Below are positions 24,290 through 36,136 of a DNA stretch of 64,000 nucleotides, piece by piece. The notes below the pieces were generated by a model. That model did not search any database. It had not been told where the DNA came from and worked only from the letters and a program-made list of their open reading frames with translations. This DNA is from Aselliscus stoliczkanus. Lineage: Eukaryota > Chordata > Mammalia > Chiroptera > Hipposideridae. Both the position numbers and the translations under genes were made by a program. The stretch's first letter is position 1. Each line of letters starts with the position of its first letter. The DNA is taken from assembly GCA_033961575.1 (NCBI GenBank), contig CM066730.1:132374023-132438022 (forward strand). The letters run 5' to 3'.

Positions 24290-24600
24290 TAATGGTGATA
24301 TCATGAACTTCATTTTAAAGATAATATCAAAGATCCAAGAGATTAAGTCACCTACTCAAGGTCACAAAACTAGTGGATGAACTTGGGATTCCAGCCCAGA
24401 TATGTTTGACTCTAAAGCTCTTGCCTTTTGCACTTTCCAAAGTCTGAGCAGAAAATCAGTTCCACCGTTTATTGGCTGTGTGTCCCAAGACAAGTCATTT
24501 ATACCAATGAGCCTCAGTATTTTCATCTTTAAAAAGCAAGTAATAACACAGGACTGTGATGATGAAAGACAAATAGGTCAAATATAAATAATACTATGAA
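24290..24600. repeat. two MIR-type fragments in opposite orientation
   Basis: 24290-24425 reads antisense ('ctactcaaggtcacaaaact', 'cttgggattccagcccagat'). 24440-24600 reads sense ('ggctgtgtgtcccaagacaa', 'gagcctcagtattttcatct'). Confidence 0.5.
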
Positions 24601-24898
24601 TGACATCATAGATATAATAGATAAATAATTTGCATGAAAACACCTGATAAACAATAAAATATCATCTAAATATGAATTTAAAAATAATTGGAGCTTCTTT
24701 GGAAAAGAGATTCTAAACAGATGAATTAATTCTCTTATTCAAAGAAATGAGTGTTAAACCAGAAACTCATTCAGAGTAAGATTATCTTGATACTTTAGAC
24801 TTGGGAGATTATCAAAAGGCTTCCACTGGGGGACAATTTCCCAGCATCCAGTCTAAGAACACATTCCAAAGGAAACAAAGGCCACTCTGTGAGTATGG

Positions 24899-24917
24899 GT
24901 GTGTGTGTGTGTGTGTT
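24899..24917 (+). repeat. (GT)n microsatellite
   Basis: A short GT dinucleotide run of about nine units, with degenerate TG-rich flanks. Confidence 0.8.
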
Positions 24918-25679
24918 CAGGGTTCCATGCCTGTGCCTGTTTGTGCATGTTGCTGCTGAAATGAGCTTCACGGATTTTACCTACCGATGTGGTCTTCCAT
25001 GGAGCTCCAGACATTCTCTAGGATTTGTTGAGCACCCAATTTGAATGCCAAACAAAGGTGCTTACAGCTACTATTCCCAAATAATGTATTTCCAAGATTT
25101 GGGAGTATATACTATAATTTTCAAGGAAAACAAAAAAAAAGAACTGCCTTTTCATCTTTCAGAAGATTGGTTGTTTCTGGTGATTTTTCAATTCCTTCCT
25201 GACAATGCACACATGTCCTTTAGAATAGGATTGATCTGGAAATAATAACAAGTTGATGTTCTGACAGCACAAGTCTAGAATTATTGCTGGAGGGATGGAA
25301 GCCAACTTGGCTTCTGATCATGGAGTCTGATGGAGGCATCTACACTTGATGGTTCTTTGTTTTTGTATTTAAATAAATCTTAGAGGCACAGTCAATATAA
25401 TTATAACAGATCTTCACAGGCACTAAGAATCAATTTGACTTTAGAAAACTTTCCATGAAAAAAAAATCTCAGAGCTCACTGAGTCCAATTTAGTCATTTT
25501 ACAAGTAAAGAAACTTAAGCAGAGACTTGTGTGGGGATACTTGGATAGCTAGATTTTTTTTTCTATAACTGCATTAGATACTTCTTTCCATTAAAAAACA
25601 AACAACAACAACAAAAACCTCAGCAGGTTGTGTTACATGTTAAACTACTGAGTTCTAACTCCTTTGAGGGGTAGAAAGA

Positions 25680-25800
25680 ATTGGCAATATGGCATGGTGA
25701 ACAGAGTAGGGGGTAGTGGTTAGAAGCCTACAGACCTGAGTTCAAATCTCATTTAGCCACTTAACAGGTAATAAGTAATTGAATTTCTCTATTCAATTAA
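25680..25800 (+). repeat. MIR-type SINE fragment
   Basis: 'gtggttagaagcctacagac', 'ctgagttcaaatctcattta' and 'gccacttaacaggtaataag' are in MIR sense order. Confidence 0.6.
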
Positions 25801-27080
25801 AAGTTCCAAATACACAATTGAAATGGACATAAGTAAAAAGAGAAATGCAACTACTGGTTCATATAATGAAACTATTAAAAAAATGGAAAGAGTAGAGATA
25901 GTGCCAACTTCAAGGAAGGCTGAATAGAAGGATTAAAAAACCTTTGGGTTTCTCTGTCTCTGGTGTGTCTCTGTCCTTCTCTGAATGTCAAGTAAATTCT
26001 CTTAGTCAAGCTCCTCCTAGAGGATGTGGTCATGGGACATGATTTACAGCCTTGTGACCAGAGGTAGACATTTGCTCTTTAGCACTAACTGTAAAAATCA
26101 CACATGAGGACTCTAATTGGCTTATCTTTGGTCACATGATAATGTCTCTGGCCAGCAGGTTGGGAGCTGTAAGCAATGTTCATGATAAAACATCCAGTAT
26201 CCGGCTGAGGAAGGAGCATTTCCTAGAAGAAAAAAGAAACTATTTTGCATAGACAAAACTACAAATGTCCATTATAAGTGCCTACCTCAGGAATATAAAG
26301 ATCACATAAGATAATAGAATTAAGATGCTGGATCTATAGTAGGCGTACAAAAATGGTAGTTGCCCTGTCCTACTGTAAATCTTCTTGAACTAATTTTAAA
26401 TGTCTTCCAGGCAAGTGCGGGGAGCACTGGATTCATGGACAATCAAGACAGGGATTTGAAAGTAATTTTTTTACAGGGGAAAAACAGGAAACTACCCCAG
26501 AATGTCAGGGCTTGGGAGCCTCAAGGTTATTTTAGCCTGTGTCCAAAATTCTATTATCCATGACACTTTACATTGAGATTATCTGAAGGGGCTTTATATA
26601 AATAAATTTGTGTTTCCTTTTCTGTTCTTTCAATTTCACCATGTCAATATTTAAAAGTGTGTGAATTCCTATTGTTTTAGGATGGTTCTCCCTGTCACTC
26701 TTAGTACTGTGCCTAAATCTGAGCTTTAATGTGAGATGACTGAGCCAATGGAATTCTACTGAGGTCCCTATTATAAGTTCACACCTTATCAACCCAAACA
26801 CTAATTACATTATTGTTTCAATAAATCATCACTTATCTAGAAGAATCTGAAATCAAGGTTCTCAAATTGTTTCCACAGAATATTCCAGATATATCAAAAA
26901 ATATGGAAAGACAACTACTTTTTACATGGCCTTTGGGTCATGGAAAGAGCACTCAATTTGTAGTCAACAGATTTATACTCAAGTCTCATTCTTTCACTCA
27001 GCAAATTTTTTTTGGGGGGGGCACCTACACTAAATGCACTCTTAGACTTATACTCTAGTGACAAAAATAGGAACCATAAA
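25801..27080. other. unique sequence, nothing recognised
   Basis: A weak MIR-like trace ('tcatggaaagagcactcaat') is present at 26938-27000. No gene is supported. Confidence 0.4.
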
Positions 27081-27129
27081 GAATTAAGCAAAAATGTACT
27101 TATAGGTAAATGACTAAGGAAAAATAAAG

Positions 27130-28320
27130 TGAGTTAAGGGACAAAAAGATATAGGAAGGTAGGGGAGGGATCACCTTCGAGTAGAAGCAGAAGGAATTAA
27201 GGGAGTGAATCATGGATAAAAATGTGGTAGAAGACTATTCCAGACAGGATCAGTATGTGCAAATACCCTAAGGTAGAAATAAACTTGGACAGAAAGGCAG
27301 GAGCTAAATCATGTAGATTTCATAAACTCTGGAAGAGACTGAGTTTTAATTAGAATGAGAAAAGAATACCACTGGAAGGTTTTACTTTTAAAAGGACTAC
27401 TTTGGCTTCTCAGTAGAGAACTGACTGCAAAACGGGAAAGATAGGAAGCAGAGAGCCTAGTTAGAAAGGTATTCCCCAAGTCTAGGCTGGTGATAAATGG
27501 TGGCTTTGCTTAGGTTGTTAGATGGATGTAGAGGTGGTAATAAGTAGTTGAATTCCAGGTACATTTGAAAGGCAGTCAACAGGACTTAATTGATTGATGA
27601 CATGCTGGCCCTGAAGAAAGAAAGGCATTAAGGATGACTCTAGGTTTTTGGCTAGGGCACCTAGAGGAATTTAGCTCCACTTCCAGAGAAGGAGAATACT
27701 GGCATTAGAGCAGGGTTTTCCAGAGATTTGTTTTAGGAATATAAGCTTGAGATGCCTATCTAGAGAGTGTGAAGAAGGCTCTTGGATATACAAGTTTGGA
27801 GTTTAGGGAGAAAACTGGGTTGGATATAAATGTGGGTGTCTCAGTTTGCAGATAATATTGAAAAGGAGGACCTGGCTGAGAATACCGAGGTAGTGAGTGC
27901 AGACAAACACAAGATGAGAGACAAGAACTGAGCAGCGGGACACTTAGAGGTCTGGAGGAGGAGGAAGCAGTGAGGTGGACAGAAAACCAGTGGAACATAC
28001 TGTGTCTGAAGCCAAGTGAAGAAGACTGTTTCAAGGGGGAGGGAGTGAACAGACAAGATGGAGGCTCCTCGTTGCCTTGATAAAAGCAATTTTAGTGGAG
28101 TTATAGGGATCAAAACCGGCTCTGAGGAAAGAATGTCAGAGGAGAAAGTAGAGACAGTGAAAGAGACAGGTCTTGGGCTTTGCTATATTAGAGAAGACAC
28201 ATGGGGCTTGTTTCTGGTGGGCAATATGAAGTGTAGAGAGGACATCTTAAGGATGGAGATATGATGGAATGCTTCCACAGTGAAGGCAATGGTCTGATTG
28301 AGATTGAGAACTTGAAGTTT
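27130..28320 (-). mobile_element. LINE-2-like body with decayed reverse-transcriptase region, antisense
   Basis: The plus strand reads as the reverse of a CR1/L2-clade LINE. 'taaaaggactactttggctt', 'aggatgactctaggtttttg', 'tgagatgcctatctagagag', 'ggtgtctcagtttgcagata' and 'gccaagtgaagaagactgtt' occur in the expected order. On the minus strand, the segment at about 27860-27835 corresponds to the Y-A-D-D-type RT active-site region, and 27960-27880 to the block just upstream of it. The reading frame is broken throughout, and the 90-92 codon antisense frames are remnants. The clade is from general knowledge, and the exact subfamily is not known. Confidence 0.6.
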
Positions 28321-28329
28321 AAATAGGAT

Positions 28330-30150
28330 AATAAAGGTGAGTGTGCTTTGTAATTAGAAAACACTACCCCATTTTCAAGTGTTTAATATAATAATTTGAT
28401 CTAAATGAACATGCACAGTCTAACATTTCATTAGCCACAACTCACAAAACATTGCATCATGTCCCTTTTATAAATATTTATGATGACATCATAAACACTC
28501 TCCTATTTCTTGTTTGTATTCAATTCATAAGAGTTGCATTGTTAGTCACAATAATAGCTATTGAGTTTGGGAAAAGGATGAAATTGTTCATGTACCAATG
28601 AACTCACCCTTTTAGATTCCTACTGGATCTGAAGCCAGATAAAAACACAAATGCCTCTGTTTAATTCTCTCTAACAAGAACATAGCAGGTGCTTACTATG
28701 TAGAGGGCAACAGTAGGTTTTGTGAGATTTATACATTAGTTACATTAATATTATTTAGACATTATATCTTATCAACCTGTCTCTTAAATTCATCTTTGCT
28801 CCGTCCCATACTTTGCATCTTCTACTGATTCTGCCATGTGCAAAGGCAAGGACATGGAACAATATATTGACATTGGCTTTATAGAAGCATAAAGTACAAG
28901 AAATTGGGCCGGAAGTAAAGCTGGAGAAGTAGGCAATAAATATCCTTCTATTAATTTGGATGGTAAATGTCTTAATGATTTTAAGCAGGAAATATCATAA
29001 TTTGATGTTTGTTTGGGAAAGATTACTTTTTGGAAGGTGGCTTAGAAGAGGGTAAGTAAGAAGTAAGGATATCAAGAGCCTCATTTAGCCATTCGTTCAA
29101 CGTTTTAACTACCTACAGATGTCAGGAATTATGCTAGGTTCTGGGGGGTACTGCCAGTAGAAGACATAACTCTGCCCTAGTGGTAATAACTACATTACAT
29201 ATATATTATAAACATATAAATAAAAATATATATTACATAAACACTGTATAATAAACAGAGTGATAAAAATTGACAAACATGTAGCAACAGTATATAATCA
29301 ACTCTTGGTTATGTTAGGAAAAATTAACCTATCTGTGAATCAACTCTGCTAAAACTTAATTTTGAAATGCATTTGTACAAAAATTAAGCAGTATGAACAG
29401 AGGATATCGATTTGTAGGAATACATTGAAGCTGAAAAGTCATATGTTAAAGAGTGTCTGAGGCAGTCATGCTAAAGCTGTGAGCAGACATCTAGAGGTAC
29501 GCAGAAGATGTGAGAAAAGAGACACATAGGGCAGGAGGAGACATAAGAGAGCGAGCTCAGCTAATGAGAAAGAAACAGATAATCACCGACTCCAAGGGCA
29601 TCTTGGTTTCCAGTGCTGATTTCAGCTCCAGTCTAGAGATGCACCTTGAAAGCTCCAGCCCCATTACTTGAGAAAACCTGTGTAGGTCTGTATTCTTTGC
29701 AGTCACAAGAGACTTGAAGAAAAAAACCAAAAAAAAACACCACTTTGTTGGCTGTCTTTACGAGCGTGTTCTTTGAGCAAAGGCAAAGAAGAGGTTTGTG
29801 TTCTCTGTTCAAGCAGAAATAAAAGCTATTTTGAAAGCATTTTTGCTTTTGTAAAGTCAATCATGTGTAGCCACCTTTATACTCAACAAATGCTGCCAGA
29901 AGAACTGCCAGCTGACAGTGCTTCAGATTGTGTATCATAGAACAAAAAGAAAAGAGCGTGTTTAATTCACAAAGACCTTTATCCATGAATGAAACTAAAA
30001 AGCCAACAATAGCAAACAGCAGGATCAAGGATGGCCCCATGCACAAAAGTAGTTACCCGAAGGCCCCTTTATTTCTACCTCCCCCTGATCCTTCAGTTCC
30101 CTTTCATCAAGCTGGTCCCCTAAGTGTGCTCAGGGCTCATTCTATCAAAG
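28330..30150. other. mostly unique sequence with weak L2-like traces
   Basis: Around 28900-29060 'ggaaatatcataatttgatg' and neighbours again resemble antisense L2. The rest, including an AT-rich block at 29190-29240, is unrecognised. A 130-codon plus-strand frame at 29928-30320 has no domain and overlaps an antisense frame, so I do not call a gene. Confidence 0.4.
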
Positions 30151-30169
30151 GATCACCTCATGGATCCAG

Positions 30170-30480
30170 GAACCCTTACAGAGCATCCTACTACGTGTAT
30201 GTGTTTGGTACTGTGCCTGAGATTCAGGTCACAGAGATGAAAAGTACATTTTTTCCCTTAAGAGTTCAATCTAGTGGGGGAAGTCAGGCAAATAAGAAAC
30301 AGGTAAATAACACAGGATGAAAAATTTATGCTGTAATGGGCACAGGGTGGTATGGGGACCCAGAGAGAAGCCCCTAACTCCTCTGGGTGGTAGGAGTTTT
30401 CCAGGAGGGCAATTGAACTAAGTCTTTGAGAAGGGAGAGACAATATAGAGGTAAAGAAGAGAGGCAAAGGCATTTGAAAG
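30170..30480 (-). repeat. LINE-2 3'-end fragment, antisense
   Basis: 'gatgaaaagtacatttttt', 'aagagttcaatctagtgggg', 'gaagtcaggcaaataagaaa' and 'gtaatgggcacagggtggta' follow the reverse of the L2 3' region. Confidence 0.55.
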
Positions 30481-30829
30481 AGATATCAGCATGTGTATTT
30501 AGTCATTCCTCCCAGGTACATCTGGAAATAGGATAATTCTGAACCCAAATGAATGCATTCCCAATGGTGGCATAGCAAGCATCACTGAATCTTAGCAATA
30601 GAGATATTTTTGGATCACCTGACTGCTTTGATGCCTCTCAATCACACCACACACACTACTCCTTCATAGGTTTTATGAGGACAGAGCTTTCCAGCCCACT
30701 TCAAACCAGCTGTTTGCTCTGGCTAATGTCTATATGTAGAAGCATCAAGGTGAGGAGATGCTGAGGCAAAAGTGACGACATTTCTATAGCAGAAATTAAT
30801 TCAGTTCAACCAATACTTATGGATACCTA

Positions 30830-31400
30830 CAGTTTACTAATTTGCCTTCCCCACTAGACTGTGAACTCTCAAGAGTGCTGACAACTTGTCTAATTGATCT
30901 TTATATTCCCCGGCAGTGAGCACAGGACCTGGCACAGGGTGAGGATAAAGATTGGAGCATGAATGAAAGCTCTATATACTCTCCAGGGAGGATAGAAATG
31001 GAAAAACAAAACAAAAAAGCAGGAGGTTCTTGACTCCCTCAGGCCACAGGGAAGGGGGGAAGGTTGCCAGGAATACATTTCAGAATAATGCAAAGCAGAG
31101 CAAGGTGGCTGTGCTGCCAAGAAATCTGCTGGGAGTTCCAGAGGGAGAGAGATGATATCCAAACAGAAAAGCAGCCAAGATTTGGGAAGGCAAATGGCAT
31201 TTTCATAGGGTGCAAGGGAGAAGAGGGGGATTTTGACAGCTGGGGAAGAGAAGGAGAGAGACTCTAGGGCAGGGATGGAGGAACCAAAGGGCAGGCAAGT
31301 GCAGGGCTTCTTCAGAGCATGAATGGCAGTCTGATGTGGGGAATGAGATGGTATGGAAAGTTCCAAAGTGGAAGAGAGAGGCAGGTGCTATGTGGCAAAG
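30830..31400. other. L2-like trace plus purine-rich unique DNA
   Basis: 'gactgtgaactctcaagagt' and 'gtgagcacaggacctggcac' at 30857-30940 look like an L2 3' end in sense. The purine-rich DNA that follows yields a 158-codon antisense frame (31366-30890) whose Pro/Ser/Leu-rich product reflects base composition. I recognise no domain. Confidence 0.4.
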
Positions 31401-31408
31401 GACCTCGT

Positions 31409-31945
31409 GATGATTAGTTTTATATATCAACTTGGCTAGGCTATACTATGCAATTATTTAATTAAACACTAACCTGCACATCCTGGAAAGATATTCTGTA
31501 GATGTGGTTAAAGTCAGTTGACTTCAAGTTAAGGAAGTTACCCTCAATAATGTAGACGGGCCTCATCCAGTCCGCTGAAGGCCTTAAGGGGAAAAAACAG
31601 GCTCCCAGAGAAGATGAAATTCTTCCTCAAGCCTATAGCACTGACACCTGCCTGAGTTTCCTGCTATTGGGTTGTCGGAAAAGTCATGACGCATTTTTGC
31701 AATGGAAAACATAGAAAAACATACGTCATGACTTTTCCAACAACCCAATATTTCAGACTCAAGACGGCAACAGCAACTCTGGACTGCAGGCCTGCCCTAC
31801 AGATTTCAGACCTGCGAGCCCCGTAATGGTGTGATTACTTCTATCTCTATCTCTAGAGAGAGATTGATATATGTTGATATATCAATATATAAAAATATAA
31901 TCTGTATCTTCTATTGGTTCTATTTCTCTGGAGAACACTGATTGA
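31409..31945 (+). mobile_element. solo LTR of MaLR/ERVL type, carrying a MITE
   Basis: 'gattagttttatatatcaac', 'ttggctaggctatactatgc', 'gggcctcatccagtccgctg', 'aaggccttaagggg' and a terminal 'gttctatttctctggagaac' follow a common mammalian solo-LTR consensus from a non-autonomous endogenous retroviral class. The family name is not certain. A simple TA/TC-rich segment (31835-31905) precedes the end. The element is interrupted by an 82-bp MITE at 31667-31748. There are no internal retroviral genes. Confidence 0.6.
31667..31748. mobile_element. palindromic mariner-like MITE, copy 1
   Basis: An 82-bp element with near-perfect terminal inverted repeats flanked by TA (31665-31666 and 31749-31750). 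The left end reads TTGGGTTGTCGGAAAAGTCA and the right end is its inverse with one mismatch over about 25 bases. The arms almost meet, so the transcript would fold into one long hairpin. Ends, size and TA duplication match MADE1-like mariner miniature elements. It has no coding capacity and would need a transposase supplied in trans. It sits inside an older LTR. Confidence 0.88.
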
Positions 31946-32600
31946 TATGGATCTTGAATGTCAATGTTAAAAAGCACAGACCTTGCTTGGGTGGTGGTGA
32001 TGCACTGCTGTTACAGCCAATGCTGCCATTCCACCTGTTCATCTTTGTCTTGTGACAGAAGGAAAATAAAAAGGAATATACTAAATGTTTCTTCTCCTGG
32101 AGACCCCACAGTGCTACTAAGTTTCCCATACTCCAAAGCATTTAAGTAAACATCAGTGGGAGTTGCTTCCAGATATAGAAAACAGAACTTGTCATTGAAA
32201 AGCTTCTAAAATGGATTTCCCCTCCCCTAGTATCAAGGAGTATTGTTATTATGCTCACGGGAATCCTCAAACACAGCTCTGTTACACCAAAAATCTTCAA
32301 GTGGAATTATGTTTCAAAACACAACAGAATTGTTTTGGTATTTTCAAAAAGAGATGTCATCCAAATACATTTTTATCATTTCTATTTTTTACATCTACTT
32401 TGAGGCTTTTATGGTGCCTTTTATTTGAAGGGTTCAAAATATGCTACTGACACATAGTATTAATTTGTCATTCAGCTGAGTTAACTTCAGTAAGCATGTA
32501 TCAATGGCGCACCAGGTGCTGTGAGAAGCACAGAGAAGTATATTAACATTTCAGTTATCAAAAATGCTGGGGGAAAGCTTAGTCAGGATAGCTGGGGTTA
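31946..32600. other. unique sequence, nothing recognised
   Basis: Small chance frames (63-79 codons) on both strands. A faint L2-like phrase 'gcgcaccaggtgctgtgaga' occurs at 32506. No gene is supported. Confidence 0.4.
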
Positions 32601-32605
32601 CCTAT

Positions 32606-32965
32606 TCATTCAACAAACATTTATTTAGTGTCTACTATGTGACAGGCAGTTTGCCAGATTTGGGATAAAGTGGTGAATCAAACATGGTTCCTGCCATCAA
32701 AAGATTTATAATATATGAGAGAAACAAATTAACAGAAGTACCCAGATTTGTTAGATGTTCCTCACTGATATTTTATTTATAAATATAAAAAAAGTCTTTA
32801 TTGTGAAGATGATATCTGAGTTGAGTCTTTCACCATAAACCACAAGAATGAGGCAGGAAGGGAGCAGGGATGAATAAAGGCATAGTTCATTCTGGGGAGT
32901 GGTAGCTTCCTGAACAAAGTCATGAAGTGAGAGGGGCTTTATTTCTGGGAAAATAAATATAATGG
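32606..32965 (-). repeat. LINE-2 3'-end fragment, antisense
   Basis: 'attcattcaacaaacattta', 'tactatgtgacaggcagttt', 'aaacatggttcctgccatca' and 'gaagatgatatctgagttga' are the reverse of an L2 3' terminus in the right order. Confidence 0.7.
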
Positions 32966-33269
32966 TTAATTGAGATTGTGTAGTAGACTTAAAGTAGTGC
33001 TTGGAACATAATAACCATTATTATTATTAGTTCAGCATAGATGATGTTTGTAGTGTGACAGAAGTAGTGACAGTAGATGAATGAAGCTGGTGAGGTTAAG
33101 CAAGTTCCGCATAAGGAAGAGTTATGAGTGAAGCTAAGGAGATTAAATTTTAACATGTAGGCAATAGGGAGTCACATTAGCTCCAGCTACCTTGGTTTTC
33201 TAACTCATTTGAAAACCAAATTCCATTACATCTTATTGTTCTCTCTGCCCATAAGTTCCTTGACTCACA

Positions 33270-34287
33270 AAACACCCAACAAAGAAAAATCGAGGACCTG
33301 ATGATTTCACTGGTAAATTCTGCCAAACATTTAAAGAACTAACACAAATCTTTATCAAACCCTTCCAAAAAATAAATAAATAAAACAAGAGGAAACACTT
33401 TTCAATTTGTTCTATGAAGCCAATACTGCCCTGACTCCAAAAGGACACAAAGGCAGCACAAGAAAAAAGTACTAGCCAATATCCTTTATGAATATAAATG
33501 CAAAAATTCCCAACAAAATCCTAGAAAACTGAATTCAGCAACATATAAAAAGCATTAGACATCATGATGAAGTGGGATTTAACTAGGGAATCCAAGGTTG
33601 GTTTAACATGCAAAAATAAATTTACAATAATATATAATATTTATAAAACAAAGGCTAAAACCCACATGATCATCTCAATAGAGACAAAAAAAAAACCAAC
33701 ACATGACAAATTCCAACAGCCTTTCATGATACAAACAGTTAACAAAATCAGAATAAAAGGAAACACTCTCAATCTATGAAAAACCTGCAACTACCATTAT
33801 ACTGGGTTGTTGGAAAAGTTATGACATATTTTTTCTATGGTTTTCATTTCAAAAAGGTGCCATGACTTTTCCAACAACCCAATATTTAACAATGAGAGAC
33901 TGAATGCTTTCTCCCTACAACCAAGAAGACAAGGACACCTGCTTTTACCACTTCTGTTCAACATTGTACTGGATGTTCCAACCAACACAATTAGACAAGA
34001 AATGTGAGAAGATTCCATGATTAGAAAGGAAGAAACAGAACTATTTCTATCTGGTGATGCCATGGTCTTGTAAATAGAAAATCTTAAGGAATCCACTAGA
34101 AAAGTATTAGAGCTATGAATGAGTTCAGCAAGGTTGCAAGATACAAGATCAATATACAAAAATTAATTGTATTTCTATACACTAACAATGAACAATCTGA
34201 AAATTTAATTAAGAAAAAAAACAATTACATTTACAACAGCATCAGATTAAAAAAAGAATAAAATATTTAGGAATAAATTTGACCAAG
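33270..34287 (+). pseudogene. old L1 ORF2 fragment (RT region), 5' segment
   Basis: 'gaggacctgatgatttcact', 'ttctgccaaacatttaaaga', 'gggatttaactagggaatcc', 'aacaatgagagactgaatgc' and 'acaaggacacctgcttttac' are in the order of L1 ORF2 through the reverse-transcriptase domain in sense. The reading frame is broken by many indels. The active-site region near 34050 ('ctatctggtgatgccatggt') no longer encodes the canonical double aspartate. The segment is interrupted by a MITE (33802-33882) and ends at the MLT1-type LTR, resuming at 36185. Confidence 0.82.
33802..33882. mobile_element. palindromic mariner-like MITE, copy 2
   Basis: An 81-bp inverted-repeat element, 'ctgggttgttggaaaagtta' to 'catgacttttccaacaaccc', flanked by TA on both sides (33800-33801 and 33883-33884). 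It is the same family as the 31.67-kb copy, with more internal substitutions. It splits an L1 ORF2 cleanly, because removing it and one TA restores the L1 alignment. Confidence 0.87.
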
Positions 34288-34622
34288 AGTTATGGTCTAA
34301 ATGTTTGTTTCCTCCCAAAATTCATATTTTGAAACCCTAGCCCCCAAAAGTGACAGAATTATTATTTTAGCTGGACACTGAGGGAGGTGCTTAAACCCAA
34401 GGGTGGAGTAATCATAAATGGAATTAGTGCCTTAAAAAAAGAGGCTCCAGAGAGACCTCTAGCCTCTTGTAGTATGTGAGGACACAGTAAGAAGGTGCCG
34501 ACTAGTAACCAGGAAGTAGATCTTCACTAGAAGGCGACTATGTTGGCACTGTGATGTTGGATGTCTGAGCTTCCAGAACTGAAAGCAGTAAGTTTCTGTT
34601 TCTTATAAGCTGATGGTATTTT

Positions 34623-36136
34623 TTTTTTCTGTCTAAAAGGTCTTTCCATTGGTGACAATGGGGTGTTGAAGTCCCACTATGATAGTGTTACTGTTGATCT
34701 CTGTCTTTATATCTGTCAAAATCTGTTATATGTAATTAGGAGTTCCTATGTTGGGTGCATAGATGTTTATTAGGGTTATAGTGCCCTCCTTTGTCTTTTA
34801 TTGTAGTCATTTTAAAGTCTATTTTGTCCAAAATAAGTTTTAGTACTCCAGCTTTTTTGTTTTCTCATTTTTATTTGCATGAAATATCTTATTCCATCTG
34901 TAAACAGCATATACATGCGTTCTATTTCCGTATCCACTCAGCCACTCTCTGTCTTTTGATTGCTGCATTTAGCCCATTCACAGTTAAAATGATTATTGAT
35001 AGGTGCATATGTATTACCATTTTGTTATTTGTATTCCTGGTCTTCCTGGATTAGCTTGTTTACCCCTTTCTTTTGTTTAAAAAAAGCCCTTTTAACATTT
35101 CTTGCAATGCTGGCTTGGTGGTAATGAACTCCTTAAGCTTATTCTTTTCTGAGAAGCTCTTTATTTCTCCTTTAATTTTAAGTGATAGCTGTGCTGGGTA
35201 GAGCAATCTTGGTTGTAGGCCTTTATTTTGTGTCACTTTGAATATCTCCTGCCACTCCCTTTGGCCTGCAGAGTTTCTGTAGACAAGTCAGCTGTTAGTC
35301 TAATAGGAGTTCCTTTGTATGTAACCTGCTGTCTTTCTCTTGCTGCTTTTAGGATTCTGTCTCTGTCTTTAACCTTTGCCATTTTAACTATGATGTGTCT
35401 TGGTGTGGACCTGTTTGGGGTCAGTTTGTTTGGAACCCTCTGCACTTCCGGGGTATGTATGTTGATTTCCTTCACCAGGGTAGGGAAGTTTTCAGTCATT
35501 AGTTTTTCAAATACATTCTCGATCCCTTGCTTCTGCTCTTCTCCTTCTGGTATTCCTATGATTTGAATGTTGTTGTGCAGCATCTTGTCCCATAGGGTTC
35601 TTAAACTATTTTCATTGTGTTTTATTCCTTGGTCTTTTTGTTGTTACAATGGGTGATTTCTGCTATTTTGTCTTCCAAATTGCTGATCTGCTCCTCTGCT
35701 TCATCTACTCTCCTGGTGATTCCTTTGAGTGTGTTCTTCATTTCAGTTATTGTATTCTTTAGTTCTAACTGGTTGTTTTTATGATTTCTCTATCCTTTCT
35801 TATGTCCTCACTAAGTTTGTTAAACATTCTTATCATCAGTGTTATAAACTCTGTCTCTGAAAGGTTGGATACCTCTGTTTCATTTAGTTCCATTTCTAGA
35901 GGTTTCTTCTGATCTTTTACTTGTGACTTGTTTCTTTGTTTCCCTATTCTGGCTGTCGCTCTGGGATTGCTTTGATGTATTAGATAGATCACCAGGAGAG
36001 CCCTGGCTGGATCATGCAGGCACACAGCTCACGGCCCAACACTCCCAGGAAAACTCCTAGTCTCAGCCTGTCCCAATCAGCCGCTCGCAGATCAGGCCGA
36101 GCAGCCCAGCAACCAATCGCCAGCCTGGCAACTCTG
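34623..36136 (-). mobile_element. 3'-deficient polyadenylated L1 insertion, antisense
   Basis: This block aligns with the L1 at 57.8-59.24 kb. From right to left (5' to 3' of the element) it holds a short leader, ORF1, and the N-terminal endonuclease part of ORF2, then stops in a T tract on the plus strand (poly(A) of the element). It is bounded by a perfect 15-bp TSD 'agctgatggtatttt' (34608-34622 and 36137-36151). It is therefore an independent retroposition of an L1 transcript ending inside ORF2, not a fragment left by deletion. No AATAAA precedes the junction at the expected distance. It is diverged and broken. Confidence 0.8.
35233..36025 (-). pseudogene. L1 ORF1 remnant (in the 3'-deficient copy)
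   Basis: Minus-strand frames 36025-35765 and 35583-35233 together cover most of L1 ORF1. The first gives the N-terminal part containing N-L-S-E-T-E-F and the start of the coiled coil. The second gives the RRM and C-terminal RNA-binding part, with R-H-I-I-V-K-M and D-R-D-R-I-L-K-A-A-R. The frame is lost between them, and the usual start ATG (seen as ATG at 59198 in the large copy) reads ATA here. L1 ORF1 protein coats L1 RNA and acts as a nucleic-acid chaperone. This copy cannot make it. Confidence 0.8.

Noticed and set aside
30890..31366. 158-codon antisense frame, Pro/Ser/Leu-rich.
   Set aside because: It is opposite a purine-rich stretch that suppresses stops. It has no domain and a competing frame on the other strand, so it is most likely a chance frame.
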